A stretch of 64,000 nt of DNA. It comes from Athalassotoga saccharophila (GTDB taxonomy: Bacteria > Thermotogota > Thermotogae > Mesoaciditogales > Mesoaciditogaceae). The translations under genes were made by a program, and so were the position numbers. Numbering within the stretch: position 1 is the first letter of the stretch; each line of letters starts with the position of its first letter. Under the pieces are notes generated by a model. It saw nothing but the letters and a program-made list of their open reading frames with translations, was not told the DNA's origin and ran no database searches. Below, one piece after another: positions 53,384 to 62,056 of the stretch. Location: contig NZ_AP019551.1 in the NCBI RefSeq assembly GCF_009936215.1, forward strand, positions 954,708 through 1,018,707, given 5' to 3'.

Positions 53384-54910
53384 GTGCAGAAAAAAATCAA
53401 ATATGGAATTTTAACTGCTGTTTTGGTAGGTGTTTTCGTTTCTGGAATGGATCAAAATGTTGTTGGAACTGCGATGCCACGAATAATAGCAGATTTAGGT
53501 GGTATGGATCTTTATTCGTGGGTATTTACAGCGTACATGTTATCGTCGACGATCTTCATTCCGATCTTTGGAAAACTTTCCGATATCTTTGGAAGAAAAT
53601 ACTTTTACATGACAGGCATAAGTATCTTCATAATTTTCTCATTTTTCTCTGGCCTTTCTCCAACGATGTACTGGTTAATTGCCTCGAGGGCATTGCAAGG
53701 TGTAGGTGCTGCGATGATGACATCGCTTGGACCTGTAATAATAGGAGATATTTTCACGACAAAAGAACGTGGAAAGTATCAGGGAGTATTTGGAGCGGTA
53801 TTTGCAGTATCGAGCATCATAGGACCTCTCATAGGAGGTTTTTTAACGGATAACGTCAACTGGCACTGGGTCTTTTACGTGAATATCCCGATTGGAATGG
53901 TGGCCATAATTTTAACGTATATCTTTATTCCAAAAAATCTCGGATCAAATGTCCTTAACGTTAAAGTTGATTACCTCGGATCATTTTTCATAGGAATTTC
54001 GATCTTCTCATTTCTTTTGGGTACATCTTACGCCTCAATAGACAATTCATGGACAGAAAAGAAAGTTGTAGTGCTTTTCATAATCTCGGCAATAATGATC
54101 TTAATTTTTTATATCGTAGAAAGAAGGGTACCAGAGCCTATATTCGAATTAAAACTTTTTAGAAATAAGATCTTTTCTTTGTCGAGCATCATAAATTTCA
54201 TAACCGGCTTTACCCTTTTTGCACTTCTTGTGTACATACCTTTATTTTTTCAGGCAGCCCAAGGACAGAGTGCCATGAATTCTGGACTTATATTGATGCC
54301 GGCAATGGTTACCGGTGGAATAGCAAGTATCCTCGGAGGTTTTTACATTTCAAAGACCGGAAGATACAAATTTGCTTTCATTTTAAGTGCCGCAATATCT
54401 TCCTACGGTCTTTACAGGATGATTTCCCTGACATCTACATCTCCGGTTCTCGAAATAAACATAGACATGATGATCGCTGGATTTGGTGCGGGTGTTAGCA
54501 TGGGTATGATGTTTGTGGTGATTCAAGGCACAGTTGAAAAGAGATATTCGGGAATCGCTCTATCATCGATAACATTCTTCAGGAATATAGGCGGAACAAT
54601 AGGAACGGCAGTTCTTGGCACTGTCGTTAACGATTATTACATTTCTCAACTGCAAAAAATACCGAAGATAGTGAATCTTATTCTTCCAAAAGATCTCCTC
54701 TCTTTTATGAATAATCCACAATTTTTGATGAACAAATCTGACATTCTCTCAAAAGTTCCTCCAACTTTCAAAGCCGTTTTGAATGGCATATTCGCAGATA
54801 TGGCCATGTACCTTGCGAAGGCGATAGATAGGGCCTTCTTTCTTTCTATGATAATGGCTATAATCGCCCTAATACTTGCCATTCTACTTCCGAGACAAAA
54901 AATATCGTGA
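53384..54910 (+). CDS. MFS transporter, DHA2 (14-helix drug:H+ antiporter) family
   Basis: The 508-residue membrane protein has about 14 hydrophobic helices. Family motifs: D-Q-N-V-V-G-T-A-M-P-R-I in helix 1, G-K-L-S-D-I-F-G-R-K (motif A), and G-P-L-I-G-G (motif C of exporters). It probably exports a toxic compound or a product of the preceding genes. GTG start without ribosome site (see the -10 at 53372). An in-frame ATG exists only later in helix 1, which supports the GTG. Confidence 0.9.
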   Translation: MQKKIKYGILTAVLVGVFVSGMDQNVVGTAMPRIIADLGGMDLYSWVFTAYMLSSTIFIPIFGKLSDIFGRKYFYMTGISIFIIFSFFSGLSPTMYWLIASRALQGVGAAMMTSLGPVIIGDIFTTKERGKYQGVFGAVFAVSSIIGPLIGGFLTDNVNWHWVFYVNIPIGMVAIILTYIFIPKNLGSNVLNVKVDYLGSFFIGISIFSFLLGTSYASIDNSWTEKKVVVLFIISAIMILIFYIVERRVPEPIFELKLFRNKIFSLSSIINFITGFTLFALLVYIPLFFQAAQGQSAMNSGLILMPAMVTGGIASILGGFYISKTGRYKFAFILSAAISSYGLYRMISLTSTSPVLEINIDMMIAGFGAGVSMGMMFVVIQGTVEKRYSGIALSSITFFRNIGGTIGTAVLGTVVNDYYISQLQKIPKIVNLILPKDLLSFMNNPQFLMNKSDILSKVPPTFKAVLNGIFADMAMYLAKAIDRAFFLSMIMAIIALILAILLPRQKIS

Positions 54911-54922
54911 AGTGTACGATTT

Positions 54923-54950
54923 TTGAAATTTAAATTTTGTGGTATATAAT
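54923..54950 (+). promoter_or_regulatory. Promoter of the 5'-nucleotidase gene
   Basis: TTGAAA (54923-54928), 16-bp spacer, TATAAT (54945-54950). Confidence 0.7.
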
Positions 54951-54981
54951 AAACTCACAAAAAGATAGGAGGGGATTTCTT

Positions 54982-56742
54982 ATGAAAGGTTTGGCCGTTT
55001 TGTTAGTACTTTCGGTTTTTCTCTTTTCAATCGTTGGTGCCTACACTTTAACTATTCTCGAGACAACCGATCTTCACGGTCACATCTATCCAGTCGATTA
55101 CTCGAACAATGCTACCACGAATTACGGACTTGCCCGTCTTGCGACTTTGATTCAAAAGATCAAAGCACAAAATCCAAATGTATTGCTTTTTGATGATGGA
55201 GATCTTATTCAAGGATCGCCTCTCGAGTATTACCACGCCGCGATAGATAATTCGGGAATTGACCCGATGATAGCCGTCATGAATTACCTTGGATACGATG
55301 CTATGACCCTTGGAAATCACGAATTCAACTACGGACAGTCTGTTCTGAGAAAAGCCATAAGCGAGGCTAAATTCCCAATCACTTCTGCGAACATAGTCAA
55401 TTCTGAAACTATGAAGCCAGAATACGGTAACGGTTATGTCATATTCAACATGAAGGATGGTCCAAAGGTGGGTTACATAGCGTTAACGACGAAGTACATA
55501 CCAAATTGGGAAGAGCCAAGCCACATAAAAGGCCTTGAATTCCTTGATGCCGTTGAAACTGCACAGAAATACGTTGATCTTTTAAAATCTCAGGGTGTAG
55601 ATGTGATAATAATTGGCTATCACGGAGGCCTTGAAAGAAATCCTTCAAATGGTCAACCAACTGAAGAATTGACCGGAGAAAATGAAGGATATGCCATAGC
55701 AACGCAGGTGAAAGGAATTTCCGCCCTTTTGCTTGGTCACCAGCATCTATCATACGCTCTGAAGATGGGAAATCTTCCAGTCGTAATGGCCTCCTACTGG
55801 GGAAGGGCTCTTGGAAAGATAACGCTAAACCTTGACAATTCAAACGGTAAATGGGTTGTAGTATCAAGCGAGGCTACTTTAATCTCCGCAAATAACGTAA
55901 CGCCTGATGCAACCGTTATGAAACTCGTTCAGAAAGATGAGAACGCAACCCAAAAATGGCTCGATCAGCCATTGGGACAATCCCTCGGAGACTTTTACGT
56001 ATCAAATCCTATGTACGCAAGGATGAGAGACAATCCTTTGATTCAGTTTGTAAATACCGTTCAGATGTACTATACGGGCGCGAAGATCTCCTCGACTGCT
56101 TTGTTTAACGATGATGTGCGCGGATGGAAAAAAGGACCTGTCACGATGAGAGACGTCATGGCCGTTTACATATATCCGAATACTCTCAACGTGATAGAGG
56201 TCAGCGGAAAGGATCTAAAGGATGCCCTTGAACAAAGTGCTTCATATTTCACCTTTGACAACGGTAAGGTCGGAGTTTCAAAGATGCCAGGATACAATTA
56301 CGACATGTACGAAGGTATATCTTACATAATAGATCTCACAAAACCTGTCGGAGGTAGAATCGTATGGCTTGCCTACGATGGAAAGCCTATTTCTTACTCT
56401 GCAACTTACGATGTGGTACTGAACAATTATAGGTCAGGTGGCGGTGGCAATTACATGATGTTCAAGGGAAAGCCAGTCGTTAAATCCGTCATGATGGAAG
56501 TCTCTGAATTGATGGCCGATTACATAAGAAATAACGGGTACATCTGTCCCGCCGTTGATCAAAACTGGGAGGTTATCACAAGGCCATTCGAAGATTTGTT
56601 CCAAGAATATGTTGTCTCGAATGGTGAAACTCTCCAGAGCATAGCGATGAAGTTCAATACGACTGTTCAAACTATAGCGGGATTGAATGCTCTAAAAGGA
56701 GATCCATTACCCGGTAGCACGATAATAGTACCAAAGATGTAA
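54982..56742 (+). CDS. Secreted 5'-nucleotidase/2',3'-cyclic phosphodiesterase with C-terminal LysM
   Basis: Start ATG 54982 after AGGAGGGG; 586 residues. A signal peptide ends near residue 20 (S-I-V-G-A). The metallophosphatase domain has D-L-H-G-H, D-G-D-L-I-Q-G-S-P, G-N-H-E-F, H-G-G and G-H-Q-H, the full dimetal site. The 5'-nucleotidase C-domain has F-N-D-D-V-R and N-N-Y-R-S-G-G-G. The last ~45 residues are a LysM repeat (Y-V-V-S-N-G-E-T-L-Q-S-I-A ... I-V-P), which would hold the enzyme on peptidoglycan. It likely releases phosphate and nucleosides from external nucleotides. Confidence 0.93.
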   Translation: MKGLAVLLVLSVFLFSIVGAYTLTILETTDLHGHIYPVDYSNNATTNYGLARLATLIQKIKAQNPNVLLFDDGDLIQGSPLEYYHAAIDNSGIDPMIAVMNYLGYDAMTLGNHEFNYGQSVLRKAISEAKFPITSANIVNSETMKPEYGNGYVIFNMKDGPKVGYIALTTKYIPNWEEPSHIKGLEFLDAVETAQKYVDLLKSQGVDVIIIGYHGGLERNPSNGQPTEELTGENEGYAIATQVKGISALLLGHQHLSYALKMGNLPVVMASYWGRALGKITLNLDNSNGKWVVVSSEATLISANNVTPDATVMKLVQKDENATQKWLDQPLGQSLGDFYVSNPMYARMRDNPLIQFVNTVQMYYTGAKISSTALFNDDVRGWKKGPVTMRDVMAVYIYPNTLNVIEVSGKDLKDALEQSASYFTFDNGKVGVSKMPGYNYDMYEGISYIIDLTKPVGGRIVWLAYDGKPISYSATYDVVLNNYRSGGGGNYMMFKGKPVVKSVMMEVSELMADYIRNNGYICPAVDQNWEVITRPFEDLFQEYVVSNGETLQSIAMKFNTTVQTIAGLNALKGDPLPGSTIIVPKM

Positions 56743-56747
56743 GATTC

Positions 56748-56773
56748 AAAAAGGCGGGAAGTCCCGCCTTTTT
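56748..56773 (+). terminator. Intrinsic terminator after the 5'-nucleotidase gene
   Basis: GGCGGGA (56753-56759), two-base loop, TCCCGCC (56762-56768), then TTTTT; five A precede the stem. Confidence 0.9.
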
Positions 56774-56785
56774 AAAATAAAAATT

Positions 56786-56801
56786 TGTGACAAAAATCAC
56801 A
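56786..56801 (+). promoter_or_regulatory. CRP-type operator upstream of hcp
   Basis: TGTGA-CAAAAA-TCACA is a perfect dyad with the spacing of CRP/FNR-family sites. The likely -10 (TAAAAT, 56824-56829) puts the dyad centre about 42 bp before the start of transcription, the class II activator position. The Crp/Fnr gene just downstream of hcp is the obvious candidate regulator. Confidence 0.8.
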
Positions 56802-56856
56802 GTTATTTTAATCGAAAGGGGGGTAAAATATATGTGAAATCGAGGAGGTGTTACGA

Positions 56857-58524
56857 ATGTTTTGTTATCAGTGTGAAGAAACACTTAATGGGAAGGGCTG
56901 TACAAAGGTTGGCGTGTGCGGCAAAAAAGATGATGTTGCAACCTTACAGGATCTACTTATATATACTCTGAAAGGTATATCTTTCTGGGCTTCGAGATCG
57001 AGAAAATTAGGTCTCGTCGATGAAAAGGCCGATCTTGCAATCATAAAAGGGCTTTTTGCAACGGTGACAAATGTCAATTTCGATCCCTCAAGATTCGTAG
57101 AATACATAAAAGAAGATCTCGAAATAAGAGACAATCTAAAGGAAAAATTTCTTAACGCTTACAAAAAAAGATATTCAAAGGATTTCAAAGAGGACATTCC
57201 AGATTGTGCCAACTGGAAGTTGAAGGATTTTTCAAAAGAAACTCTTCTTTCAAAAGGTGCGGATGTCGGGATTCTTTCAGATAAGATAGACGAAGATGTC
57301 AGATCGCTAAGGGAATTCATGATAATAAGCCTTAAAGGTATGGCCGCCTATATGGATCACGCCTACATCCTTGGCTTCAAAGATGATGAACTGTTTGCAT
57401 TCGTCGAAGAGGCTTTAGACGCAAGCGTAAGGATAAAGGATGTCAACACGATGTTCGACTACGTCGTAAGGACCGGGAAGGTCGGTCTCAAGGCGATGGA
57501 ATTGCTTGATAGGGCAAATACTTCCCATTATGGGAACCCAGAGCCCACAATGGTGAATATAGGAGTAAGGCCCGGACCTGCGATACTTATAAGTGGACAT
57601 GATCTAAAGGATCTCGAAGATCTGCTCGATCAAACGAAAGGAACAGGTGTTAACGTCTACACGCACGGAGAAATGCTGCCGGCAAATGCGTATCCGTACT
57701 TCAAAAGATACGATAATCTTGTTGGAAATTACGGAAATTCATGGTGGATGCAAAACAAAGAATTTGAAAGTTTCAACGGCCCGATAATAATGACGACAAA
57801 TTGCTTAACGCCACCTTCTGAAAGTTATAAATGGCGTGTCTTTACAACGGGCCTTGTTGGATGGCCGGAAGTCAAACACATACCAGACAGAACAGGTAAT
57901 CAAAAAGATTTCTCCGCCGTGATAAAAATGGCACTTGAAATTGGCAAAGGTCCTACTCAGATCGAGAGCGGGAAGATTCCGATAGGATATGCAAGGAATA
58001 CCGTCCTTGAGATGGCAGACACGATTACACAGATGGTAAGAGATGGAAAGATAAAGAGATTTTTCGTCCTTTCAGGGTGCGATGGAAGGTTTAAATCGCG
58101 CGAATATTACACAACGCTTGCGACAAAACTTCCAAAAGATACCGTAATTCTTACATCCGGATGCGCAAAATACAGATACAACAAACTCGATCTTGGACAG
58201 ATAGAAGGGCTTCCAAGGATTTTGGACGCAGGTCAATGTAACGATTCATATACATGGATAGCAACGGCTTCCAAACTTGCTGAAATCTTTGGAGCCGAAA
58301 GCGTCAATGATCTTCCAATTTCATTTGATCTTGCATGGTACGAACAAAAGGCCGCATTCATTTTGAATGTCCTGCTTTCTCTCGGCGTTAAAAATATACG
58401 TTTAGGTCCAACATTGCCAGCCTTTGTTTCGCCGAATATCCTGAATGTGCTCGTCGAAAAGTTCCAGATAAAGCCAAATGGTAATGTTGATACCGACCTT
58501 GAAATGATGATGCAGGGGAAATGA
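56857..58524 (+). CDS. hcp: Hybrid cluster protein (hydroxylamine reductase)
   Basis: Start ATG 56857 after GAGGAGGTG; 555 residues. Four N-terminal cysteines (Cys3, Cys6, Cys15, Cys21 in F-C-Y-Q-C-E ... G-C-T-K-V-G-V-C) bind an iron-sulfur cluster. The hybrid 4Fe-2O-2S cluster ligands appear as G-H-D-L, H-G-E-M-L-P, T-T-N-C-L, G-C-D-G, G-C-A-K-Y and G-Q-C-N-D. Hcp handles nitric oxide and hydroxylamine under anaerobic nitrosative stress. Single-gene transcript with its own CRP-type site. Confidence 0.96.
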   Translation: MFCYQCEETLNGKGCTKVGVCGKKDDVATLQDLLIYTLKGISFWASRSRKLGLVDEKADLAIIKGLFATVTNVNFDPSRFVEYIKEDLEIRDNLKEKFLNAYKKRYSKDFKEDIPDCANWKLKDFSKETLLSKGADVGILSDKIDEDVRSLREFMIISLKGMAAYMDHAYILGFKDDELFAFVEEALDASVRIKDVNTMFDYVVRTGKVGLKAMELLDRANTSHYGNPEPTMVNIGVRPGPAILISGHDLKDLEDLLDQTKGTGVNVYTHGEMLPANAYPYFKRYDNLVGNYGNSWWMQNKEFESFNGPIIMTTNCLTPPSESYKWRVFTTGLVGWPEVKHIPDRTGNQKDFSAVIKMALEIGKGPTQIESGKIPIGYARNTVLEMADTITQMVRDGKIKRFFVLSGCDGRFKSREYYTTLATKLPKDTVILTSGCAKYRYNKLDLGQIEGLPRILDAGQCNDSYTWIATASKLAEIFGAESVNDLPISFDLAWYEQKAAFILNVLLSLGVKNIRLGPTLPAFVSPNILNVLVEKFQIKPNGNVDTDLEMMMQGK

Positions 58525-58546
58525 GAAGGGCTTTAGCCCTTCTCAT
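58521..58546. terminator. Shared hairpin between convergent hcp and the Crp/Fnr gene
   Basis: ATGAGAAGGGC, four-base loop, GCCCTTCTCAT. Both stop codons lie within the stem. A short GTTTT follows on the plus strand only, so termination is stronger for hcp. Confidence 0.7.
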
Positions 58547-59232
58547 GTTTTCATGGCCATCTCTTTCAATTTATCGATATCGAGTATCGTTACGTGATCT
58601 TTACTCAATGAGATAAGGTTTTGGTCTTTAAAATACCTCAAAGTTCTTTCCACATTTTCTCTCGAAAGGTTAAGCATATTTCCCATCATTTCTCTGTTCA
58701 TATCGAGAGTTATTTTGATATTTTTCCCATCTTTTGTTCCATTCGAATGGGCAAGATCTAAAAGGAAGAAGGCCATCTTTATGATTGAATTACCTATTAT
58801 TAGATTTTCAAAACGCTGAGATAGGTAAGAAAGGCGAGAAGTTAGGTTTTTTATAATTTCTACTGCCATTTGATTGTCATTCATCAAAAGCACTTCAAAT
58901 TTATTCACATCGATCTCAAGAACTCTTGAATTGTCCATAGCATCAGAACTTGCAGGATAAGATTTTTCCTTCTTAAACAGCAAAGATTCGGCGAATAATT
59001 CCCCGGGCTTTAGTATTTTGATAACGAATTCCTTTCCAGATGTGCTCAATTTGAAAATCTTTATTTTACCGCTTAAAACCATGTAGATCTTTTTCCCTTC
59101 TTCGCCTTCGAAAAAAAGCGTCTCACCTTTTTTGACCGTTACAATTCGAGAAATGCCGATCAACTTTCCAATCATTTCGGCATTGAAGTTGGAAAAGTAC
59201 TCGGATTTTTGAATTATCGTTGATACGTCCAT
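58543..59232 (-). CDS. Crp/Fnr-family transcription regulator
   Basis: The 229-residue protein has an N-terminal cyclic-nucleotide-type beta-roll (K-K-G-E-T-L-F-F-E-G-E-E-G-K, then G-E-L-F-A-E-S) and a C-terminal winged helix. The recognition helix reads S-R-E-N-V-E-R-T, matching the R-E-x-x-x-R pattern by which CRP reads TGTGA. The pocket lacks the full cAMP signature (R-S-S is K-S-Y-P-A-S-S), so the ligand is uncertain. No FNR-type N-terminal cysteines are present; a heme or other NO sensor, as in HcpR proteins, is possible. It is convergent with hcp. Confidence 0.88.
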   Translation of the reverse strand: MDVSTIIQKSEYFSNFNAEMIGKLIGISRIVTVKKGETLFFEGEEGKKIYMVLSGKIKIFKLSTSGKEFVIKILKPGELFAESLLFKKEKSYPASSDAMDNSRVLEIDVNKFEVLLMNDNQMAVEIIKNLTSRLSYLSQRFENLIIGNSIIKMAFFLLDLAHSNGTKDGKNIKITLDMNREMMGNMLNLSRENVERTLRYFKDQNLISLSKDHVTILDIDKLKEMAMKT

Positions 59233-59247
59233 TAAACCTCACCTTTT

Positions 59248-59265
59248 AGATCTTATCATAGATCT
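59248..59265 (-). promoter_or_regulatory. AGATCT-N6-AGATCT dyad before the Crp/Fnr gene
   Basis: An 18-bp dyad covers the likely -10 (TATGAT on the minus strand). It differs from the TGTGA site, so it would serve another regulator or none. Confidence 0.35.
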
Positions 59266-59285
59266 GGAAAATGCCACATCCTCGA

Positions 59286-59313
59286 TTGAATTGGATTACA
59301 TCTATGATATAAT
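59286..59313 (+). promoter_or_regulatory. Promoter of the sat operon
   Basis: TTGAAT (59286-59291), 16-bp spacer, TGA-extended TATAAT (59308-59313). Confidence 0.75.
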
Positions 59314-59344
59314 TTTTTTGCTTATCTAAATGATCGGAGGATTT

Positions 59345-60493
59345 ATGATACAACCCCACGGAGGTAAACTCGTCGATCTTGTGGTCGGCGATCAAGAAAG
59401 AGATCAAATCATGAGTAGATCTCTTTTTAAAATAAAGGTCGGCGATTACAAATTAAGGGATTTAGAGAACATAGCGATAGGAGTCTTTAGCCCCCTCGAG
59501 GGATTTATGAATGAAAGGGATTATTCGAGTGTCCTCGATAACATGAGATTGTCTTCTGGTTTGATATGGACAATACCCGTAACATTGCCTGTTGAAGAGG
59601 ATACATTCAAAAAGTTGAAAGTTGGACAAGAGATTTTCATCTGCGATCATGATGGAAACCCTTATGCTTTTATGAATGTTGAGGACAAATTTTTTCGAAA
59701 TAAATCAAAAGAGGCCAAAAAGGTATTTGGAACGGAAGATATCAAGCATCCCGGCATTGAAAGGCTTTCAAAAGAGAGTGATTTTTTAATCGGCGGAAGG
59801 ATAAAGTTGTTAAGAAGGATGAACCATGGCAAACTTTCGAAGTACATGATAGATCCCGTTGAGACAAGAAGGTTATTCGATGAGAGAGGATGGAAAAGTA
59901 TCGTGGCTTTTCAGACAAGAAATCCCATCCATAGATCTCACGAATACATACAAAAATCGGCTCTTGAGATATGTGATGGCCTTTTTTTGAATCCTCTTGT
60001 TGGAGAGACCAAATCGGATGATCTGCCTGCAGAGATCAGGATGAAAACGTACGAGGTCATGATCGAGAACTACTATCCCAGATCAAGGGTTGTTCTTGGA
60101 ATCTTTACGGCCAACATGTATTACGCCGGACCAAAGGAGGCCGTTTTTCACGCCATATGCAGGAAAAATTACGGATGCACCCATTTCATAGTGGGACGCG
60201 ATCACGCAGGCGTTGGAAATTATTACGGCACTTACGATGCACAAAAGATCTTCGATCTTTTTGATCAAAAGGAGATCGGAATAATTCCTTTGAAATTCGA
60301 GAATGCCTTTTATTGTACCAAATGTCAATCCATGGCAACTAACAAAACCTGTCCGCATCCCGAAGAATTTCACGTGAACTTGAGCGGAACAAAGGTTCGT
60401 GAATTTCTTTCACGCGGAGAGATGCTTCCCGAAACATTTACAAGGCCTGAAATTTCAAAGATACTCGTAGAATATTATGGCAAGAGAAGATAA
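59345..60493 (+). CDS. sat: Sulfate adenylyltransferase (ATP sulfurylase)
   Basis: Start ATG 59345 after CGGAGG; 382 residues, the homo-oligomeric Sat type. It makes adenosine 5'-phosphosulfate from ATP and sulfate. Motifs are F-Q-T-R-N-P-I-H-R-S-H near 195, G-R-D-H-A-G-V-G, and a C-terminal zinc-like C-T-K-C ... C-P-H segment followed by S-G-T-K-V-R-E-F-L. It forms an overlapping operon with a sulfotransferase and APS kinase; no APS or PAPS reductase is present. Confidence 0.95.
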   Translation: MIQPHGGKLVDLVVGDQERDQIMSRSLFKIKVGDYKLRDLENIAIGVFSPLEGFMNERDYSSVLDNMRLSSGLIWTIPVTLPVEEDTFKKLKVGQEIFICDHDGNPYAFMNVEDKFFRNKSKEAKKVFGTEDIKHPGIERLSKESDFLIGGRIKLLRRMNHGKLSKYMIDPVETRRLFDERGWKSIVAFQTRNPIHRSHEYIQKSALEICDGLFLNPLVGETKSDDLPAEIRMKTYEVMIENYYPRSRVVLGIFTANMYYAGPKEAVFHAICRKNYGCTHFIVGRDHAGVGNYYGTYDAQKIFDLFDQKEIGIIPLKFENAFYCTKCQSMATNKTCPHPEEFHVNLSGTKVREFLSRGEMLPETFTRPEISKILVEYYGKRR

Positions 60494-61403
60494 ACTTCCC
60501 AATTTTTTAATAGTAGGTGCCGCCAAAGCGGGAACGACGTCTTTGAGTTATTATCTCAAACAACATCCAGAAATCTATATCTCCCCAGTTAAAGAACCAA
60601 AATTTTTCACCGCCCAATTTTTGAACTTTCCACTTAAGGGCATAGGAGACAATTTAGTCGAAAAACACATAATCAAAACCTTCGATGAATATAAAAAGTT
60701 GTTCAAATGGGCAACACCTCAAAGAAAGGCAATAGGGGAAGCGAGCGTTGACAACCTTTATTACCACGAGGGTGCGATACAACAGATAAAAAAATATCTT
60801 GGAAATCCGAAGATAATAATACTGTTAAGGAATCCGGTCTCTCGAGCCTTTTCAGCCTATACACACCTTGTAAGAGACGGAAGAGAATACCTTTCATTTG
60901 AAGAAGGACTCGAGATGGAAAAACAACGGATGATCGAAAACTGGGAATTCATGTGGTATTATAAAGATGTTGGCCTGTATTACGAACAGGTAAAAGATTA
61001 TCTTGACAATTTTTCGGATGTCAAAATATATTTGACAGAAGACCTTGAAAAAAAGACTTTAGAGGTTGTCAGAGATATATTTCGATTTTTAGAAGTTGAT
61101 GAAACTTTCATTCCAGATACAAGTGTTAAATACAATGTTTCGGGCATTCCAAAAAAGAAAATATACGCCAAAATTTCGAGACATTTAAACACTCTTGGAA
61201 GTTTTCTTGAAAGAGGAGTAAATTACCTTTTTCCAAAAAAAGGAATAAAAGTTGTTGGATTTTTTGAAAAGATAAGGGCTAAAGAGGTTGAGAAGCCTAA
61301 GATGCTTGAAAGCACAAGAAAATCCTTGATCGAATTTTATAAAGCAGATATTTTCAAAACGCAGGATCTGATTGGAAGGGATCTGTCAAATTGGCTGAAG
61401 TGA
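60477..61403 (+). CDS. PAPS-dependent sulfotransferase
   Basis: The 308-residue protein overlaps sat by 17 nt. The 5'-phosphosulfate loop V-G-A-A-K-A-G-T-T-S-L lies near residues 13-23. The 3'-phosphate motif is I-L-L-R-N-P-V-S-R-A-F-S-A-Y near 117. K-E-P-K-F-F is typical of the Sulfotransfer_1/heparan-type family. It has no signal peptide, so it acts in the cytoplasm on a glycan precursor, lipid or small molecule that cannot be named from sequence. The flanking sat and cysC would supply its donor PAPS. Confidence 0.9.
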   Translation: MAREDKLPNFLIVGAAKAGTTSLSYYLKQHPEIYISPVKEPKFFTAQFLNFPLKGIGDNLVEKHIIKTFDEYKKLFKWATPQRKAIGEASVDNLYYHEGAIQQIKKYLGNPKIIILLRNPVSRAFSAYTHLVRDGREYLSFEEGLEMEKQRMIENWEFMWYYKDVGLYYEQVKDYLDNFSDVKIYLTEDLEKKTLEVVRDIFRFLEVDETFIPDTSVKYNVSGIPKKKIYAKISRHLNTLGSFLERGVNYLFPKKGIKVVGFFEKIRAKEVEKPKMLESTRKSLIEFYKADIFKTQDLIGRDLSNWLK

Positions 61404-61933
61404 AATCTGGATTTGTTTTGTGGTTTACCGGGCTTTCCGGATCGGGAAAGACAACACTTTCTAAATCGGTCGAAAACAAACTTAAAAGCATGGGGATTGC
61501 CCACGTCCAAAGTCTCGACGGAGACATAGTCAGAAAAGAACTGACAAAAGACCTTGGATTTTCAAAGGCAGACAGGGACGAGAATATAAGACGTGTGGGT
61601 TTCGTCGCAAAATTGCTCAGTGATAATGGAATACCTACCTTGTGTGCATTCATATCTCCATACAAAGACGTAAGAAATGAGATAAGGCAGAAATGTGTTA
61701 ATTTCATAGAAGTATTCGTCAAATGTCCGATCGAGATTTTGATGGAAAGAGATCCAAAGGGATTGTACAAAAAGGCTTTGAATGGTGAGATCTCGAACTT
61801 TACCGGAGTCAATGATCCATACGAGGAACCTGAAAACCCTGAAATAATCGTGGACACTTCCGTCGAATCTGTTGAAGAATCCACAGAAAAAATCATTTCA
61901 TATCTTGTTGAAAAAGGCTTGATCGTTTTATGA
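61391..61933 (+). CDS. cysC: Adenylylsulfate (APS) kinase
   Basis: The 180-residue kinase phosphorylates APS to PAPS. P-loop G-L-S-G-S-G-K-T-T lies at about 14-22, then L-D-G-D-I-V-R, the R-D-E-N-I-R-R-V-G segment, F-I-S-P-Y and the D-P-K-G-L-Y-K-K lid motif. TTG at 61391 is the most upstream start with a ribosome site (GAAGGG). It overlaps the sulfotransferase gene by 13 nt. GTG at 61400 is an alternative. Confidence 0.93.
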   Translation: MAEVKSGFVLWFTGLSGSGKTTLSKSVENKLKSMGIAHVQSLDGDIVRKELTKDLGFSKADRDENIRRVGFVAKLLSDNGIPTLCAFISPYKDVRNEIRQKCVNFIEVFVKCPIEILMERDPKGLYKKALNGEISNFTGVNDPYEEPENPEIIVDTSVESVEESTEKIISYLVEKGLIVL

Positions 61934-61968
61934 TGTCGTTTTAATTAATTTAAAGAAACGTTATATGT

Positions 61969-61984
61969 CTTTTTAATTAAAAAG
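61969..61984. repeat. AT-rich perfect palindrome after cysC
   Basis: CTTTTTAATTAAAAAG, 16 bp. With no G+C stem it is a poor terminator; it may be an end-of-operon element or protein site. The 160-bp gap 61934-62093 otherwise holds the gdh leader. Confidence 0.4.
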
Positions 61985-62056
61985 TAATTAATATCGCAAA
62001 TCGTGTTCTTTGTTAAATGTCTAATCTTTTCATGTCAAAAGATATAAAATTGATAC

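Noticed and set aside
61969-61984. AT palindrome after cysC as a strong terminator
   Set aside because: The stem has almost no G+C and no clean U-tract, so I list it only as a repeat.
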